64,000 nucleotides of DNA. It comes from Acidobacteriota bacterium. GTDB lineage: Bacteria > Acidobacteriota > Thermoanaerobaculia > Multivoradales > JAHZIX01. Of this stretch, positions 1 through 8,607 are shown one piece after another. The position numbers were made by a program, and so were the translations under genes. The stretch covers positions 1 through 64,000 of the forward strand of contig JAXHTF010000011.1 of assembly GCA_034211275.1 (NCBI GenBank). The letters are read 5' to 3'. The stretch's first letter is position 1. Each line of letters starts with the position of its first letter. The notes under the pieces were generated by a model. The model did no database searches. It was not told the DNA's origin and was given only the letters and a program-made list of their open reading frames with translations.

Positions 1-1392
1 GCCGGAGGGAAAGTCGGCCGGGGTCGCCAGGGCGTTGACGATGGCGGCGGCGACGTGACCGCCGGTATCGGCGAAAGGGTCGCCTGGGTTCGGTTGGCCA
101 CCTCGATAGTGGGAGGCGAGGCGAAACTCTGCTACCGACGCGGCGGCGCCCTCCACGCCGCTCAAGGGAGCGAGCTGACCAAGGACGGCGGTGCCGTGGT
201 GGCCAGGGCCGTAACTAGTGCCCGCACGGTTCGTTCCGTAGACCGGTGTTGGATAGAAGTTGCCCAGGTTCTTCAGATCCTGATGGTCTTTCTCCCAGCC
301 TTGTTCCACGTCCAGCAGGATCACCGGGGGCTGGCCGGAACTCGAGGGCTGGTCGAGCTCGTCGAGTTGAGCGAGCTGCTTGGCAGCCCACCGGGCACCG
401 ACTCCTACGGGAGCGCGGTCGAGATAGGCCTGGTCCTCGGCGTAATCGTCGCCCTGGGGAGCTTCCTGAGGATCCGCAGCCACCAGCTCCCGATAGGCCA
501 GGTCGACCACCGGCAGTCGCTGGAGCGCCGTCACGACCTCGCCGACGCGGTCCGGGTAGGGGCGAAGATCGGCCCGCCAGTAGGAAGCCAAGCTGTGGCG
601 AGGGCGCAGGCCGTGGGTCGCGGCCCGCTGCTCGAGAGCCCGGATCAGAGCCAAGGTGTCCTTTCGCTGGCGCAGGAAGCGGGCGGGGACATCGCCGTCC
701 AAGATCCTGCCGTAGAGATCGATCAGGGGGCGGGAGACCAGGACGCCTGGCGGCTCTGGGTGATGGCGGGGTTCGTCGTTGTAGCGAACGTAGCCTTGCT
801 CCTGCTTCACGCCGGCCCGGTTCTCGTCGGGTAGAGGAGTTATGCCCGGCTCGTCAGGCTCCGGAGCGACGAGCTCGAGGGCCGCCGCAAGGGCTGTCAG
901 GCCTTCCCGCTTCGCCATTTGCCAGAGGTTTTCGAATTCGAGCCCGATCTCGGGCTTCAACCGCACGATGACGAATCCGCTGTAGTCGCGGCCGACGCCG
1001 CCTGCCGAGATCCCTTGCCCTTCTCCATCGTCTCCGGCCCCCTCGTCACAGCAGCAGCAGCGGCAACATGAGCCGTGATATTCGCCGAGCATCCCCGCGG
1101 GAGCATTCGACTCGTAGATTCGGACCCCGCCGTAGGGCCGGATACCGTTGGGATCGATGGGGTCGGGTTGCACGTAGCCGGATTCAGGATCCGTCGGGTC
1201 CGGCTGGACATAGCTCGACTCGGGATCCGTCGGGTCCGGCTGGACATAGCTGGAGCCTGGATCAATAGGGTCCGGCTGGACATAGCCTTCGCCGGGATCG
1301 CCGTAGCCGCGCCCGCGCCTGCCGGCGGCGCGGGTTCTGATGTCGCGGGGTTCTCCGGGTTGGTGAACGGTGATGTGAACGATCCGGGTCAT
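1..1392 (-). CDS. Subtilisin-like (S8) serine protease, partial at C-terminus
   Basis: The frame is open from an ATG at 1392 to the left edge (464 codons, no stop), with AGGAG about 7 bases upstream. The N-terminus has no signal peptide. It carries four 12-residue YVQPDP repeats (about residues 37-84), a cysteine cluster CCRCCCC near residue 110, a mixed region, then the start of a peptidase S8 domain. The first Asp motif is VILLDVEQGW and the His motif is GPGHHGTAVLG; the Asn and Ser of the catalytic set would lie outside the window. It follows the CHAT protease gene on the same strand after a 112-base gap, so it may belong to the sigma/anti-sigma/CHAT cassette. The S8 assignment is from motifs; substrate is unknown. 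Confidence 0.82.
   Translation of the reverse strand, partial: MTRIVHITVHQPGEPRDIRTRAAGRRGRGYGDPGEGYVQPDPIDPGSSYVQPDPTDPESSYVQPDPTDPESGYVQPDPIDPNGIRPYGGVRIYESNAPAGMLGEYHGSCCRCCCCDEGAGDDGEGQGISAGGVGRDYSGFVIVRLKPEIGLEFENLWQMAKREGLTALAAALELVAPEPDEPGITPLPDENRAGVKQEQGYVRYNDEPRHHPEPPGVLVSRPLIDLYGRILDGDVPARFLRQRKDTLALIRALEQRAATHGLRPRHSLASYWRADLRPYPDRVGEVVTALQRLPVVDLAYRELVAADPQEAPQGDDYAEDQAYLDRAPVGVGARWAAKQLAQLDELDQPSSSGQPPVILLDVEQGWEKDHQDLKNLGNFYPTPVYGTNRAGTSYGPGHHGTAVLGQLAPLSGVEGAAASVAEFRLASHYRGGQPNPGDPFADTGGHVAAAIVNALATPADFPSG
1141..1284 (-). repeat. Four in-frame 36-bp tandem repeats in the subtilase gene
   Basis: Four consecutive units each encode YVQPDP(I/T)DP plus three variable residues. The two middle units are nearly identical at nucleotide level, suggesting recent slippage-type expansion. 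They form a proline/aspartate-rich linker before the cysteine cluster of the protease. Confidence 0.85.
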
Positions 1393-1504
1393 GGGTTTCT
1401 CCTCTGGGATCCTCGGATGGAAGGGATACACGGCGGACCAGGGTGCTTCGAGGAGTACTAATCCCCGGGCTCCCGAGATGGGTGCATTCGCTGGCGGCGA
1501 GAAG

Positions 1505-4500
1505 TTACCGAGGATCGAAGGGAGACAGCGGCCGCCAGTCGCCTTGGAGCACGAAGGCGCCCCAGCGGTAGGGCGGGTGCCCGGCGCGCCAAAGCTCCCG
1601 CTGGGCCTGCTGGAGGGCGCGGGGGGGCGCTAGCTCCTCTTGAAGCAGTCCCCGGTAGAAGCGTTGCATGAGCTCGCCGGTGCTCTCGTCGGGTACCGCC
1701 CACAGGCTGACCAACACCCGCTCCGCGCCGGCGTAGAGAAACGCTCGGGGCAACCCCGCCACCAATCCTTCCCCCGCCACCCTGCGCCCGCGGGCGGTGT
1801 CGCAGGCGGAGAGCACCACCAGCTCCGCCGGCAGGTCGAGGTCGTAGATGCGGTGAGCCGAGAGCACGCCGTCGACTTCCCGCCCCCGGCGATCGAGGCG
1901 CGCCAGGGCGAGGAACGAGAGCAACGGCTGTTGGGTATCGAGCACGCCGTGGGTGGCGAAGTGGACGATGCGAAAGTCCTCCAGCGCTCCGCTGGTGACG
2001 GTGCGGGTGGAGGCGTCGAAGCCCAGAGCCTGGAAGGTCTTCTCCGGCGGCAGCCCGGCGAGAGCGGCCCGCGCTTCGGCGCCGGCGTGGGGCAGGCGCC
2101 GGAAGTGGCGACCCGAGGGCGTCGGAGAGCGCGTGGCCTCGCCCTCATGAGTCGGCGGAGGGGATCGCCAGCGTTCGTCTTCGAAGCCGTATACCGGGTC
2201 GGCGACCATCGCCAGCCAGCCCTCCGCCGCCGGTCGCTGGGCGACCCGGCGGCGCTGAAGAGCCAGGGTCGAGGCGGAAGGCAGGTAGGTGATCTCGTGG
2301 GCGGCTATCAGCGGCTCGGCGTCGGAGCAGGCGTCGAGGTTTGCGGGGTCGGGGAGGGCGGCGAAGGGGAGTGCTTCCAGCGGGCCATCGGGAACCAACA
2401 CCAGCTTCCGGCCCGCCAGCCATGGCGTCGCCGGGGCTAGCAGCCGCCGGCTGAGCTCGCAGAAGGCCGGCGGATACTTTCCGGGCCATTCGATGCTCTG
2501 ACTCCAGCGCCTCGCTTTAGCGGCGAGCTGAGCGATGCGAGAAGGGGCCCCGAGGGGGAATGCCCGAACGTCTTGGCGCGTCACCACCCACAAAAAGCTG
2601 CTCTCGGGGCCGAGATGGTATTGCAGCAGCACCGTGTCGTCGTCCAAGAGGTCCCGGCGCAATGCCTCGGGCTTCGTGGACCGAGGACTCGTCAGCTCGG
2701 CGTAGCGCGGATCCCGGCGGCGAATTTCCCCCCGCAGGGTTTCCAGCTTTTCGACTAGCTCCGACATTTCACGCTGGAGCGGCAGCAGACGCTCCGGAGC
2801 ACTCTCCCTGGCGCCGGCCCGCCGGGACTCCAGGACGTTGAGGCGCCTTTGGAGGTTGAGCTCGCGCTCTACCAAGGCCGGATCCGCCGCCTGCCGAAGT
2901 CCCGCGTCGGCCTCCTGCAACAGATCGCGGAGCGCGCGGGCTCGGGCTCGGTCGGCGGCGCCCCAGGCTTCTTCCCAACGGTTCAGCTCCATCAGCAGGT
3001 CGATGTGGAGGAGGAAGGGGTCCTGGACAGTGGCGAAGAACGAGGTGCGCAAATCCTCCCGCAATACTTGAGGCCGGACGCCTTCCAGCAGCTCGAGAGC
3101 CTCTTGATTGATTGCCAAAGCGGTCGCCGGCTCTCCCCGCTGCCGGTGCACCCGGGCCATAGAGGTAAAGCTTTGAGCCAGGCCGAGGCCGTCGTCGAGG
3201 GCGTCGTAGAGGTCTCGGCACTTCTCGTACCCGGCCAGGGCCGCGTCCAGATCGCCTCGCTGCTCGGCGATGTTGGCGGCGAGGCGGCGGACGGTGACCT
3301 CCGCCACCGGGCAGTCGCCGTTCTCAACCCCTTTCAGGGCTTCCTCCAGCCGGCGGTCGGCAGCAGCGGGATCGCCTTCGGCTTCCTCCACTAACGTCAG
3401 GCGTGCCAGTACCAGCGCGCGGCCACAGGATTCGTCGGCGCGATGCTCCTCCAGGGCGGTCACATAGTGCTGGCGCGCGCGGTCCAGGCGCTTTTCCTCA
3501 TAGGCCAGGTGCCCCAGCTGGTTGAGGGTGCGGGCCCGCTGGCGCTTGCGAGCATCGGGCCAGGCCGCCAGTGCCGACTCCAGCAGCTCCCGGCCGCGCT
3601 GGGGATCGTGGAAGTGCCGGGCGTAGAGTACTCCCAGGTTGTGCAGGGTGCTGGGTCTGCGTTGGGCTTCCCACGAGGGCCACATCTCGGCGGCCTTGCG
3701 ATAGTGGTCGAGGGCCTGTTGCGGCTCCCCCTGGCGGTCGAAGGCCAGGCCGAGGTTGTGATGGCCCATGGCCGCGGTGATGCGGTCCTCTGTCTCGTTG
3801 ACGGTGGCGAGGGTCGTGTCCAGCACCGCGAGGGCTTTCTCCGTCTCCCCCGATTGCAGGAGCATGGAGCTTTGATCGACGCGGGCATAGGCGGCCCAGG
3901 ATCGATCCCCGCCGCGCTCCAAGGCCTCTGCCGCCTGCTCATACCGCTGGGCCGCTTCCCACCAGCGCCGGTGATCGAAGTGGTCCCGGGCCATCCGCGC
4001 CAGCACCTCCCCTTCGAGCCGGCCGTCGTCCCGCCGCCGCCAGGTGGCCAGGGCCTCCTCCCACAGCTGCCGGGCCGCCTCGGGGTCCCGCGTATCCGCT
4101 TCCACGAAGCGGCGGTAGACGCCGGTGGCGAGGCGGTCCTCCTCGGTGGCGGGGCGCAGCTCCTCCAGCACCATCTCGATGCGGCCCGGGCCGCTGGCCG
4201 GGAACGCGGCGATGTCGAGGGTGTGGAGGCCGGCTTCCGCTGTCACCACAAGCAGCAGCTCCTGTCCCAGATCGGCGATCAGCCGGTCCACCCGTAGCAA
4301 GGGCTTGCCGTCCGGGGCCTCCAGCGCCACCTTGACGTCGATGCCGTGCTGCTCGACCCGCAGGCGCAGCAGCTCGCCAGCGGCGAGGGGCAGGTGGTAT
4401 CGCCGGCGTTCCTCTACCTCGAGGGGAGCGGTGACAGTGCCGCCGGGATGCAGCTCGTTGGCGGGCCAAGAGTGGGGAGGAGGGGTGGCGGGCTCCGGGT

Positions 4501-4591
4501 CGGGTGGGACGGAGGAGGTCTCGGCGCAGGCCGAGAGGACGAGAAAGCCTAGCAGCAATAGGGGGAGCGCTCCTGGAACTGCTGCTCTCAT
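1505..4591 (-). CDS. TPR-CHAT caspase-like protease, lipoprotein
   Basis: 1028 residues from ATG 4591, which overlaps the stop of the upstream gene by ATGA; the open frame extends further upstream, but this start gives a signal peptide with lipobox LSAC (Cys22). A beta-rich segment (about 40-150) precedes many TPR helices (about 170-640), a charged coiled-coil-like stretch and a C-terminal CHAT domain. The CHAT His is in HFATHG (His881) and the Cys in LSACDT (Cys930), the expected caspase-type dyad. CHAT domains are separase/caspase-related peptidases often joined to TPR sensors. Export as a lipoprotein puts the protease in the periplasm or at the outer membrane, where it could act on the periplasmic part of its neighbour. 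The cleavage target is inferred only. Confidence 0.88.
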   Translation of the reverse strand: MRAAVPGALPLLLLGFLVLSACAETSSVPPDPEPATPPPHSWPANELHPGGTVTAPLEVEERRRYHLPLAAGELLRLRVEQHGIDVKVALEAPDGKPLLRVDRLIADLGQELLLVVTAEAGLHTLDIAAFPASGPGRIEMVLEELRPATEEDRLATGVYRRFVEADTRDPEAARQLWEEALATWRRRDDGRLEGEVLARMARDHFDHRRWWEAAQRYEQAAEALERGGDRSWAAYARVDQSSMLLQSGETEKALAVLDTTLATVNETEDRITAAMGHHNLGLAFDRQGEPQQALDHYRKAAEMWPSWEAQRRPSTLHNLGVLYARHFHDPQRGRELLESALAAWPDARKRQRARTLNQLGHLAYEEKRLDRARQHYVTALEEHRADESCGRALVLARLTLVEEAEGDPAAADRRLEEALKGVENGDCPVAEVTVRRLAANIAEQRGDLDAALAGYEKCRDLYDALDDGLGLAQSFTSMARVHRQRGEPATALAINQEALELLEGVRPQVLREDLRTSFFATVQDPFLLHIDLLMELNRWEEAWGAADRARARALRDLLQEADAGLRQAADPALVERELNLQRRLNVLESRRAGARESAPERLLPLQREMSELVEKLETLRGEIRRRDPRYAELTSPRSTKPEALRRDLLDDDTVLLQYHLGPESSFLWVVTRQDVRAFPLGAPSRIAQLAAKARRWSQSIEWPGKYPPAFCELSRRLLAPATPWLAGRKLVLVPDGPLEALPFAALPDPANLDACSDAEPLIAAHEITYLPSASTLALQRRRVAQRPAAEGWLAMVADPVYGFEDERWRSPPPTHEGEATRSPTPSGRHFRRLPHAGAEARAALAGLPPEKTFQALGFDASTRTVTSGALEDFRIVHFATHGVLDTQQPLLSFLALARLDRRGREVDGVLSAHRIYDLDLPAELVVLSACDTARGRRVAGEGLVAGLPRAFLYAGAERVLVSLWAVPDESTGELMQRFYRGLLQEELAPPRALQQAQRELWRAGHPPYRWGAFVLQGDWRPLSPFDPR

Positions 4592-5337
4592 GGTGCTGAC
4601 GAGTTGGTGGCTCCCGGGTTTTGGACTCGAAAGCGATGCTCCTCCAGCCGCTCCTCCGGTTCGCAGCCGAGAAGCTCCAAACGGTATTCGCCGTCTTTCA
4701 CCGGGAGCAGCAGGGTGAGCAGCGAGAGTTCGTCGAGGCGTAGGTCGGAAACCTCCTGACGATGTCCTTCCTTTGGGCCGCGGATCACCGCCCGGTAACT
4801 CTCGCATCGGGTTTCTGGCCGCAGCACCAGCCGCAGCGGCTCTCCCGCGTCGACCTCGGCCACCGGCAGGCTTGCCGAGCGCCCGGGCTCGGCCAGCTGC
4901 AGGCTGGTGAGATTGGCGACTAGACGCGGGGTTATGCGGCTGGTGTAGGTCATCCAGCCGCCGAGATTCACCGCCGCGAGAAGAAGGGCGGCCGCCCAGG
5001 GGAAGAGTCGTTGAGAGAGCCGGGGAGCTGGCTGGACGTTCTCCCGGCGGCGCTCTTGAAAGTCTCGCCAGCCTGCCTCCGTCGCGAGGTCGTTCGCCGG
5101 CCCCGACTCCCCCCGTTCCGCTGCCAGCAGCTCCTGGAGCTCCAACAGCCGTTGGGCGGTTTCGGGATCGGAGACCGCCAGGGTCTGGATGCGGGATTCC
5201 TCCGCCGGCTCTAGCTTGCCCTCCAGGTACTCCACCAACTCTTCGTCGGTGGGGGCGCCTCCCTCCTTGGCAGCCGCCCGCTCCCGGGCGTCCTCGGCCA
5301 GCAGGCCGGCGAGATGGTTAGGGCGCTTGGTATTCAT
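4588..5337 (-). CDS. Anti-sigma-factor-like single-pass membrane protein
   Basis: 249 residues. The cytoplasmic N-terminal part (about 30-75) has the DEELVEYLEG...EPAEESRI layout of anti-sigma zinc-finger domains but lacks the His/Cys zinc ligands. One transmembrane helix lies at about 111-131, followed by a periplasmic domain of roughly 115 residues with no recognised family. It sits 60 bases after the ECF sigma gene and its stop overlaps the CHAT gene start (ATGA), so the three are probably one transcript. The likely role is to hold the ECF factor at the membrane until a periplasmic signal arrives. This is inferred from layout; no motif proves sigma binding. Confidence 0.7.
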   Translation of the reverse strand: MNTKRPNHLAGLLAEDARERAAAKEGGAPTDEELVEYLEGKLEPAEESRIQTLAVSDPETAQRLLELQELLAAERGESGPANDLATEAGWRDFQERRRENVQPAPRLSQRLFPWAAALLLAAVNLGGWMTYTSRITPRLVANLTSLQLAEPGRSASLPVAEVDAGEPLRLVLRPETRCESYRAVIRGPKEGHRQEVSDLRLDELSLLTLLLPVKDGEYRLELLGCEPEERLEEHRFRVQNPGATNSSAP

Positions 5338-5397
5338 GCTGTCTACCTTTTTCTCGGTCGCATTTTCCCGATTGGGTATTCGTGAGGTCGCAAGGGC

Positions 5398-6084
5398 TCA
5401 AGGGGCGTCTCCCGGTTCGTCGATGGCGTCCAGCTCCTGGAGCGGATGCTCGGCGAGGGTCTCCCGCAGCTGTTTGCGGGCGCGGAACAGATGGGCCTTG
5501 ACGGTCTCCACCGCCAGCTTCTTGATCACGGCGATCTCCCGATACGAGAGCTGCTGGTGCAGCCGCAGGGTCAAACAATCCCGCTGCTGCTCCGGCAGCC
5601 GTCGAATGGCACGGCGTAGAGCGCGACGACGCTCCGTGTCGAGCATGTCCTCCAGCTGCCGTTCGTCGATGGCCAAGCTCGGATCGGGATGCTCCATAGC
5701 GTCCCGAGACACTTCGATGGCGGAGCGTTTGGCCGTGGCCGCTCGCCGCCGGCTCTTCAAGAAGGTGGTGGTGGCCACCCGGTAGAGCCAGGGGGCGAAG
5801 CGCTCCCGGTGCTCGTAGCCGTCCAATGCTCTATAAACCCGCAGGAAGGTTTCTTGGGTCAGGTCGAGGCCGTCTTCGGGCTTCAAACCCTTGCGGGCGA
5901 AGAAACGCTGAAGAGCCGGGAAGTAGGTTTCGTAGAGCACGCGGAAGGCGGCGTCGGGGTCGTCTCCGCCCTGAAAGGCCCGGATCGCCCGGCCGATGGC
6001 GTCCTCGGCTCCCGCCTCGCTGGTAGTTCCGCGGCTGGCCGACGGTACAGCTTCTTGGCCCGAAGCCAACGAAGCATCGGTCAC
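5398..6084 (-). CDS. ECF-type RNA polymerase sigma factor
   Basis: 228 residues from GTG 6084, chosen because GGAGGGG lies 4-5 bases upstream; longer in-frame starts lack this and add an unlikely N-terminus. Region 2 is seen as YFPALQRFFARKG...DLTQETFLRVYRAL and PWLYRVATTTFLK. Region 4 is LPEQQRDCLTLRLHQQLSYREIA followed by an HTH ending in KAHLFRARKQL. It heads the minus-strand cassette with the anti-sigma-like protein, CHAT lipoprotein and subtilase, and is divergent from 6217. A roughly 40-residue extra N-terminal tail is present. The assignment is firm; the regulon is unknown. Confidence 0.93.
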   Translation of the reverse strand: MTDASLASGQEAVPSASRGTTSEAGAEDAIGRAIRAFQGGDDPDAAFRVLYETYFPALQRFFARKGLKPEDGLDLTQETFLRVYRALDGYEHRERFAPWLYRVATTTFLKSRRRAATAKRSAIEVSRDAMEHPDPSLAIDERQLEDMLDTERRRALRRAIRRLPEQQRDCLTLRLHQQLSYREIAVIKKLAVETVKAHLFRARKQLRETLAEHPLQELDAIDEPGDAP

Positions 6085-6216
6085 AAACCCCTCCCTCTTT
6101 CGATCAATTTTTTTGCAAGCTGGAGGAATTATGACACAAGCGATTGTGGGAAATGTGATGGGAATGTTTTCTCCTCCGGTGGTTTCGTTTTCGTCGGTTG
6201 CCGTGTCTAAAGAGGT
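6085..6216. promoter_or_regulatory. Divergent intergenic region between ECF sigma gene and RnfD-like gene
   Basis: This AT-richer 132-base region must hold promoters for both directions. On the minus strand a -10-like CATAAT occurs about 50 bases from the sigma start, but I see no matching -35. A purine-rich AGAGGT lies just before the plus-strand ATG at 6217. Confidence 0.35.
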
Positions 6217-7194
6217 ATGAGCACCCCGACCGCCCTCCGAAGACTCGTCGCTTCTTTGCCGCGCCCACCGCGGGATCCCCGCCTTTACCAGATCTGCGTG
6301 CTCTCCAGCATCCTCCTGTGGGGGGCCGTGGCGTTGGATCTGGCGCTGCAGCCCAGCCTGATGCTGGTCCTCGCGGCAGCGGCTCTGGGGACGCAATACG
6401 TCGCTGGGCGGTGGGTGGGGCTGGAGCGCTTCGATCCCCGCAGCCCGCTCATTTCCACCCTCTCCCTCTGCCTGCTGCTACGGACCCAGTCACCTCTGCT
6501 GGCGGCGTCGGCGGCGGTGATCGCCATCGGCAGCAAATTCCTCATCCGGCGCCGCGGCAAGCACGTCTTCAACCCCACCAATCTGGCACTGGTGGTCCTG
6601 CTGCTGACCACCGATGGAGTGTGGTTCTCGCCGGGGCGTTGGGGCTCGGCGGCCTTCTTCGCTTTCTTCCTTGCCGGCTTCGGCATGCTGGTGGTCTACC
6701 GCGCAGCCCGCAGCGACGTCACCTGGGCCTTCCTCGCCGCCTGGAGCGCGGTGCTGGTGGGGCGCGCCCTGTGGTTGGGGGATCCCCTGACCATCCCGCT
6801 GCATCAGCTGCAAAGCGGCGCGCTGCTGATCTTCGCCTTCTTCATGATCTCGGATCCCAAGACCACGCCGGACTCACGGCTCGGTCGCGTCGTCTTCGCA
6901 GCGCTGGTGGCGGCGGTGGGAGGCTGGCTGCAGCTGGGGCTGTTCATCCCGGAAGGCTTGCTCTACGCCCTCGCCGCCTCGGCGCCGCTGGTGCCGGTGC
7001 TTGATCGGCTCTTTCCCGGGGAGCGCTATGCCTGGAGCACTCCGAAGTCCGAGTTCCAGTCTTCTCAGCCCCAGTCTCCTCGGCCCCAAGCTTCTCGACC
7101 TGCCGTGGTCCCGTCTTCTCATCCTGTTCCCGTTTCCCCCGAGCCGGCCCCCGCCGCGTTCGCTCACCTCTGGCCCGAAAGGAGCTCCTCATGA
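6217..7194 (+). CDS. RnfD/NqrB (NQR2)-like integral membrane protein
   Basis: 325 residues with about nine hydrophobic segments. The segments KHVFNPTNLAL and SGALLIFAFFMISDPKTTP match the conserved NQR2/RnfD layout (FNP motif, then a small-residue helix with FFM-x-DP). The family carries quinone or flavin redox steps in Rnf and Nqr complexes. The SGAT-type covalent FMN acceptor of true RnfD/NqrB is not visible, and no other Rnf subunits flank it. The last 55 residues are a Ser/Pro/Gln-rich tail. Its stop overlaps the DUF2330 start (ATGA), so the two are translationally coupled. It could be a flavin-free paralogue with a structural or electron-relay role. Confidence 0.72.
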   Translation: MSTPTALRRLVASLPRPPRDPRLYQICVLSSILLWGAVALDLALQPSLMLVLAAAALGTQYVAGRWVGLERFDPRSPLISTLSLCLLLRTQSPLLAASAAVIAIGSKFLIRRRGKHVFNPTNLALVVLLLTTDGVWFSPGRWGSAAFFAFFLAGFGMLVVYRAARSDVTWAFLAAWSAVLVGRALWLGDPLTIPLHQLQSGALLIFAFFMISDPKTTPDSRLGRVVFAALVAAVGGWLQLGLFIPEGLLYALAASAPLVPVLDRLFPGERYAWSTPKSEFQSSQPQSPRPQASRPAVVPSSHPVPVSPEPAPAAFAHLWPERSSS

Positions 7195-8543
7195 GCCTCG
7201 TTCGTCCCGCGTCCATTCGTCCTATCGGCTTTGCCGGCCTGTTGCTGGCAGCCTTGCTGCTGCTTGCCGCTTCGCCGGCCCAGGCCTTTTGCGGCTTCTA
7301 TGTCGCCCGCGCCGACACCCAGCTCTACAACCAGGCTTCCCAGGTGGTGCTGGTGCGGGACGGTGACCGCACGGTGATCACCATGGCCAGCGACTTCTCC
7401 GGCGAGCTGGACGAATTCGCCATGGTGGTGCCGGTGCCCACCTTCATCGAGCGGGAGCAGATCCACGTTGCCGAGCAATCCCTCATCGACCACCTGGACG
7501 CCTACTCGGCGCCGCGGCTGGTGGAGTACCACGACGACGATCCTTGCGCTCGCCGGGAGGATCGAATGAAGCGCAGCCTTGCGGCGCCGATGGCGAGCCA
7601 GGCGGTGATGGAGGATGAGGCGGCGGAGCTGGGGGTGACCGTGGAGGCCACCTACACCGTTGGCGAATACGACATCCTGATCCTGTCGGCGGAGGAGAGC
7701 GGCGGTCTGGTGACCTGGCTGACCCGCAACGGCTATCGTCTTCCCGACGGCGCCGAGCCGGTGGTGAGGAGTTATCTACGCCAGGGCATGCGCTTCTTCG
7801 TGGCGAAGGTCAACCTCGAGGAGCAGGCGGAGCTGGGATACCAGAATCTGCGACCCATCCAGGTGGCTTTCGAAGACCGAAAATTCATGCTTCCTATCCG
7901 CCTTGGCACGGTCAACGCCGACGGCCCCCAGGAGCTCTTCGTCTACGCCCTCACCCGCTCCGGCCGCGTCGAGACCACCAACTACCGCACGGTGCAGCTG
8001 CCCACGGACCAGGAGATCCCCACCTTCGTGGCGAACGACTTCGCCCGCTTCTACAAAGACCTCTTCCGCCGCCAGGTGGACAAGGAGAACGGCCGCGCGG
8101 TCTTCCTCGAATATGCCTGGGACATGGCCTGGTGCGACCCCTGCGCCGCCGACCCCCTGACCCCTCGCGAGCTGCGGGAGCTCGGCGTCTTCTGGGTCGA
8201 TGCCGACTCCCGCGGCCCGGCCCAAAACGTCTACGTCACCCGCCTCCACCTGCGCTACGACCGCGAGCATTTCCCCGAGGATCTGCGCTTCCAGGAGACC
8301 GGTAACCGCGCCAACTTCCAAGGCCGTTACATCCTCCGCCACCCCTGGACCGGCCGCGCCACCTGCGCCGCCGCCGAAACCTACCGCCAAAACCTCCATA
8401 CCCGCCAAACCGAACGCGCCCGCACCCTCGCCCACCTCACCGGCTGGGACCTGGCGGAAATCCGCGAGCGGATGAACCTGGGGGACGGGCCTCGGAAGGT
8501 GGACGACGAGGAGCCTTGGTGGAAGCGGTTGTGGGGCGGGTGA
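7191..8543 (+). CDS. DUF2330 domain secreted protein
   Basis: 450 residues beginning with a signal peptide that cleaves after SPAQA, leaving FCGFYVARADTQLYNQASQV as the mature start. This and the following VVLVRDGDRTVITM...PVPTFI stretch are typical of DUF2330 proteins. A C-terminal tryptophan-rich end (EEPWWKRLWGG) follows a cysteine-containing segment. Function is unknown for the family. Overlap by ATGA with the RnfD-like gene argues for a joint membrane/periplasm role, possibly redox. I see no metal or cofactor motif that would settle this. Confidence 0.85.
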   Translation: MSLVRPASIRPIGFAGLLLAALLLLAASPAQAFCGFYVARADTQLYNQASQVVLVRDGDRTVITMASDFSGELDEFAMVVPVPTFIEREQIHVAEQSLIDHLDAYSAPRLVEYHDDDPCARREDRMKRSLAAPMASQAVMEDEAAELGVTVEATYTVGEYDILILSAEESGGLVTWLTRNGYRLPDGAEPVVRSYLRQGMRFFVAKVNLEEQAELGYQNLRPIQVAFEDRKFMLPIRLGTVNADGPQELFVYALTRSGRVETTNYRTVQLPTDQEIPTFVANDFARFYKDLFRRQVDKENGRAVFLEYAWDMAWCDPCAADPLTPRELRELGVFWVDADSRGPAQNVYVTRLHLRYDREHFPEDLRFQETGNRANFQGRYILRHPWTGRATCAAAETYRQNLHTRQTERARTLAHLTGWDLAEIRERMNLGDGPRKVDDEEPWWKRLWGG

Positions 8544-8607
8544 GCGCTGAGCCGGCAGGATCGACCCGCGAGTTGGTCGGAGTGGACGCCGTCGGTAGGT
8601 CTTCGGA

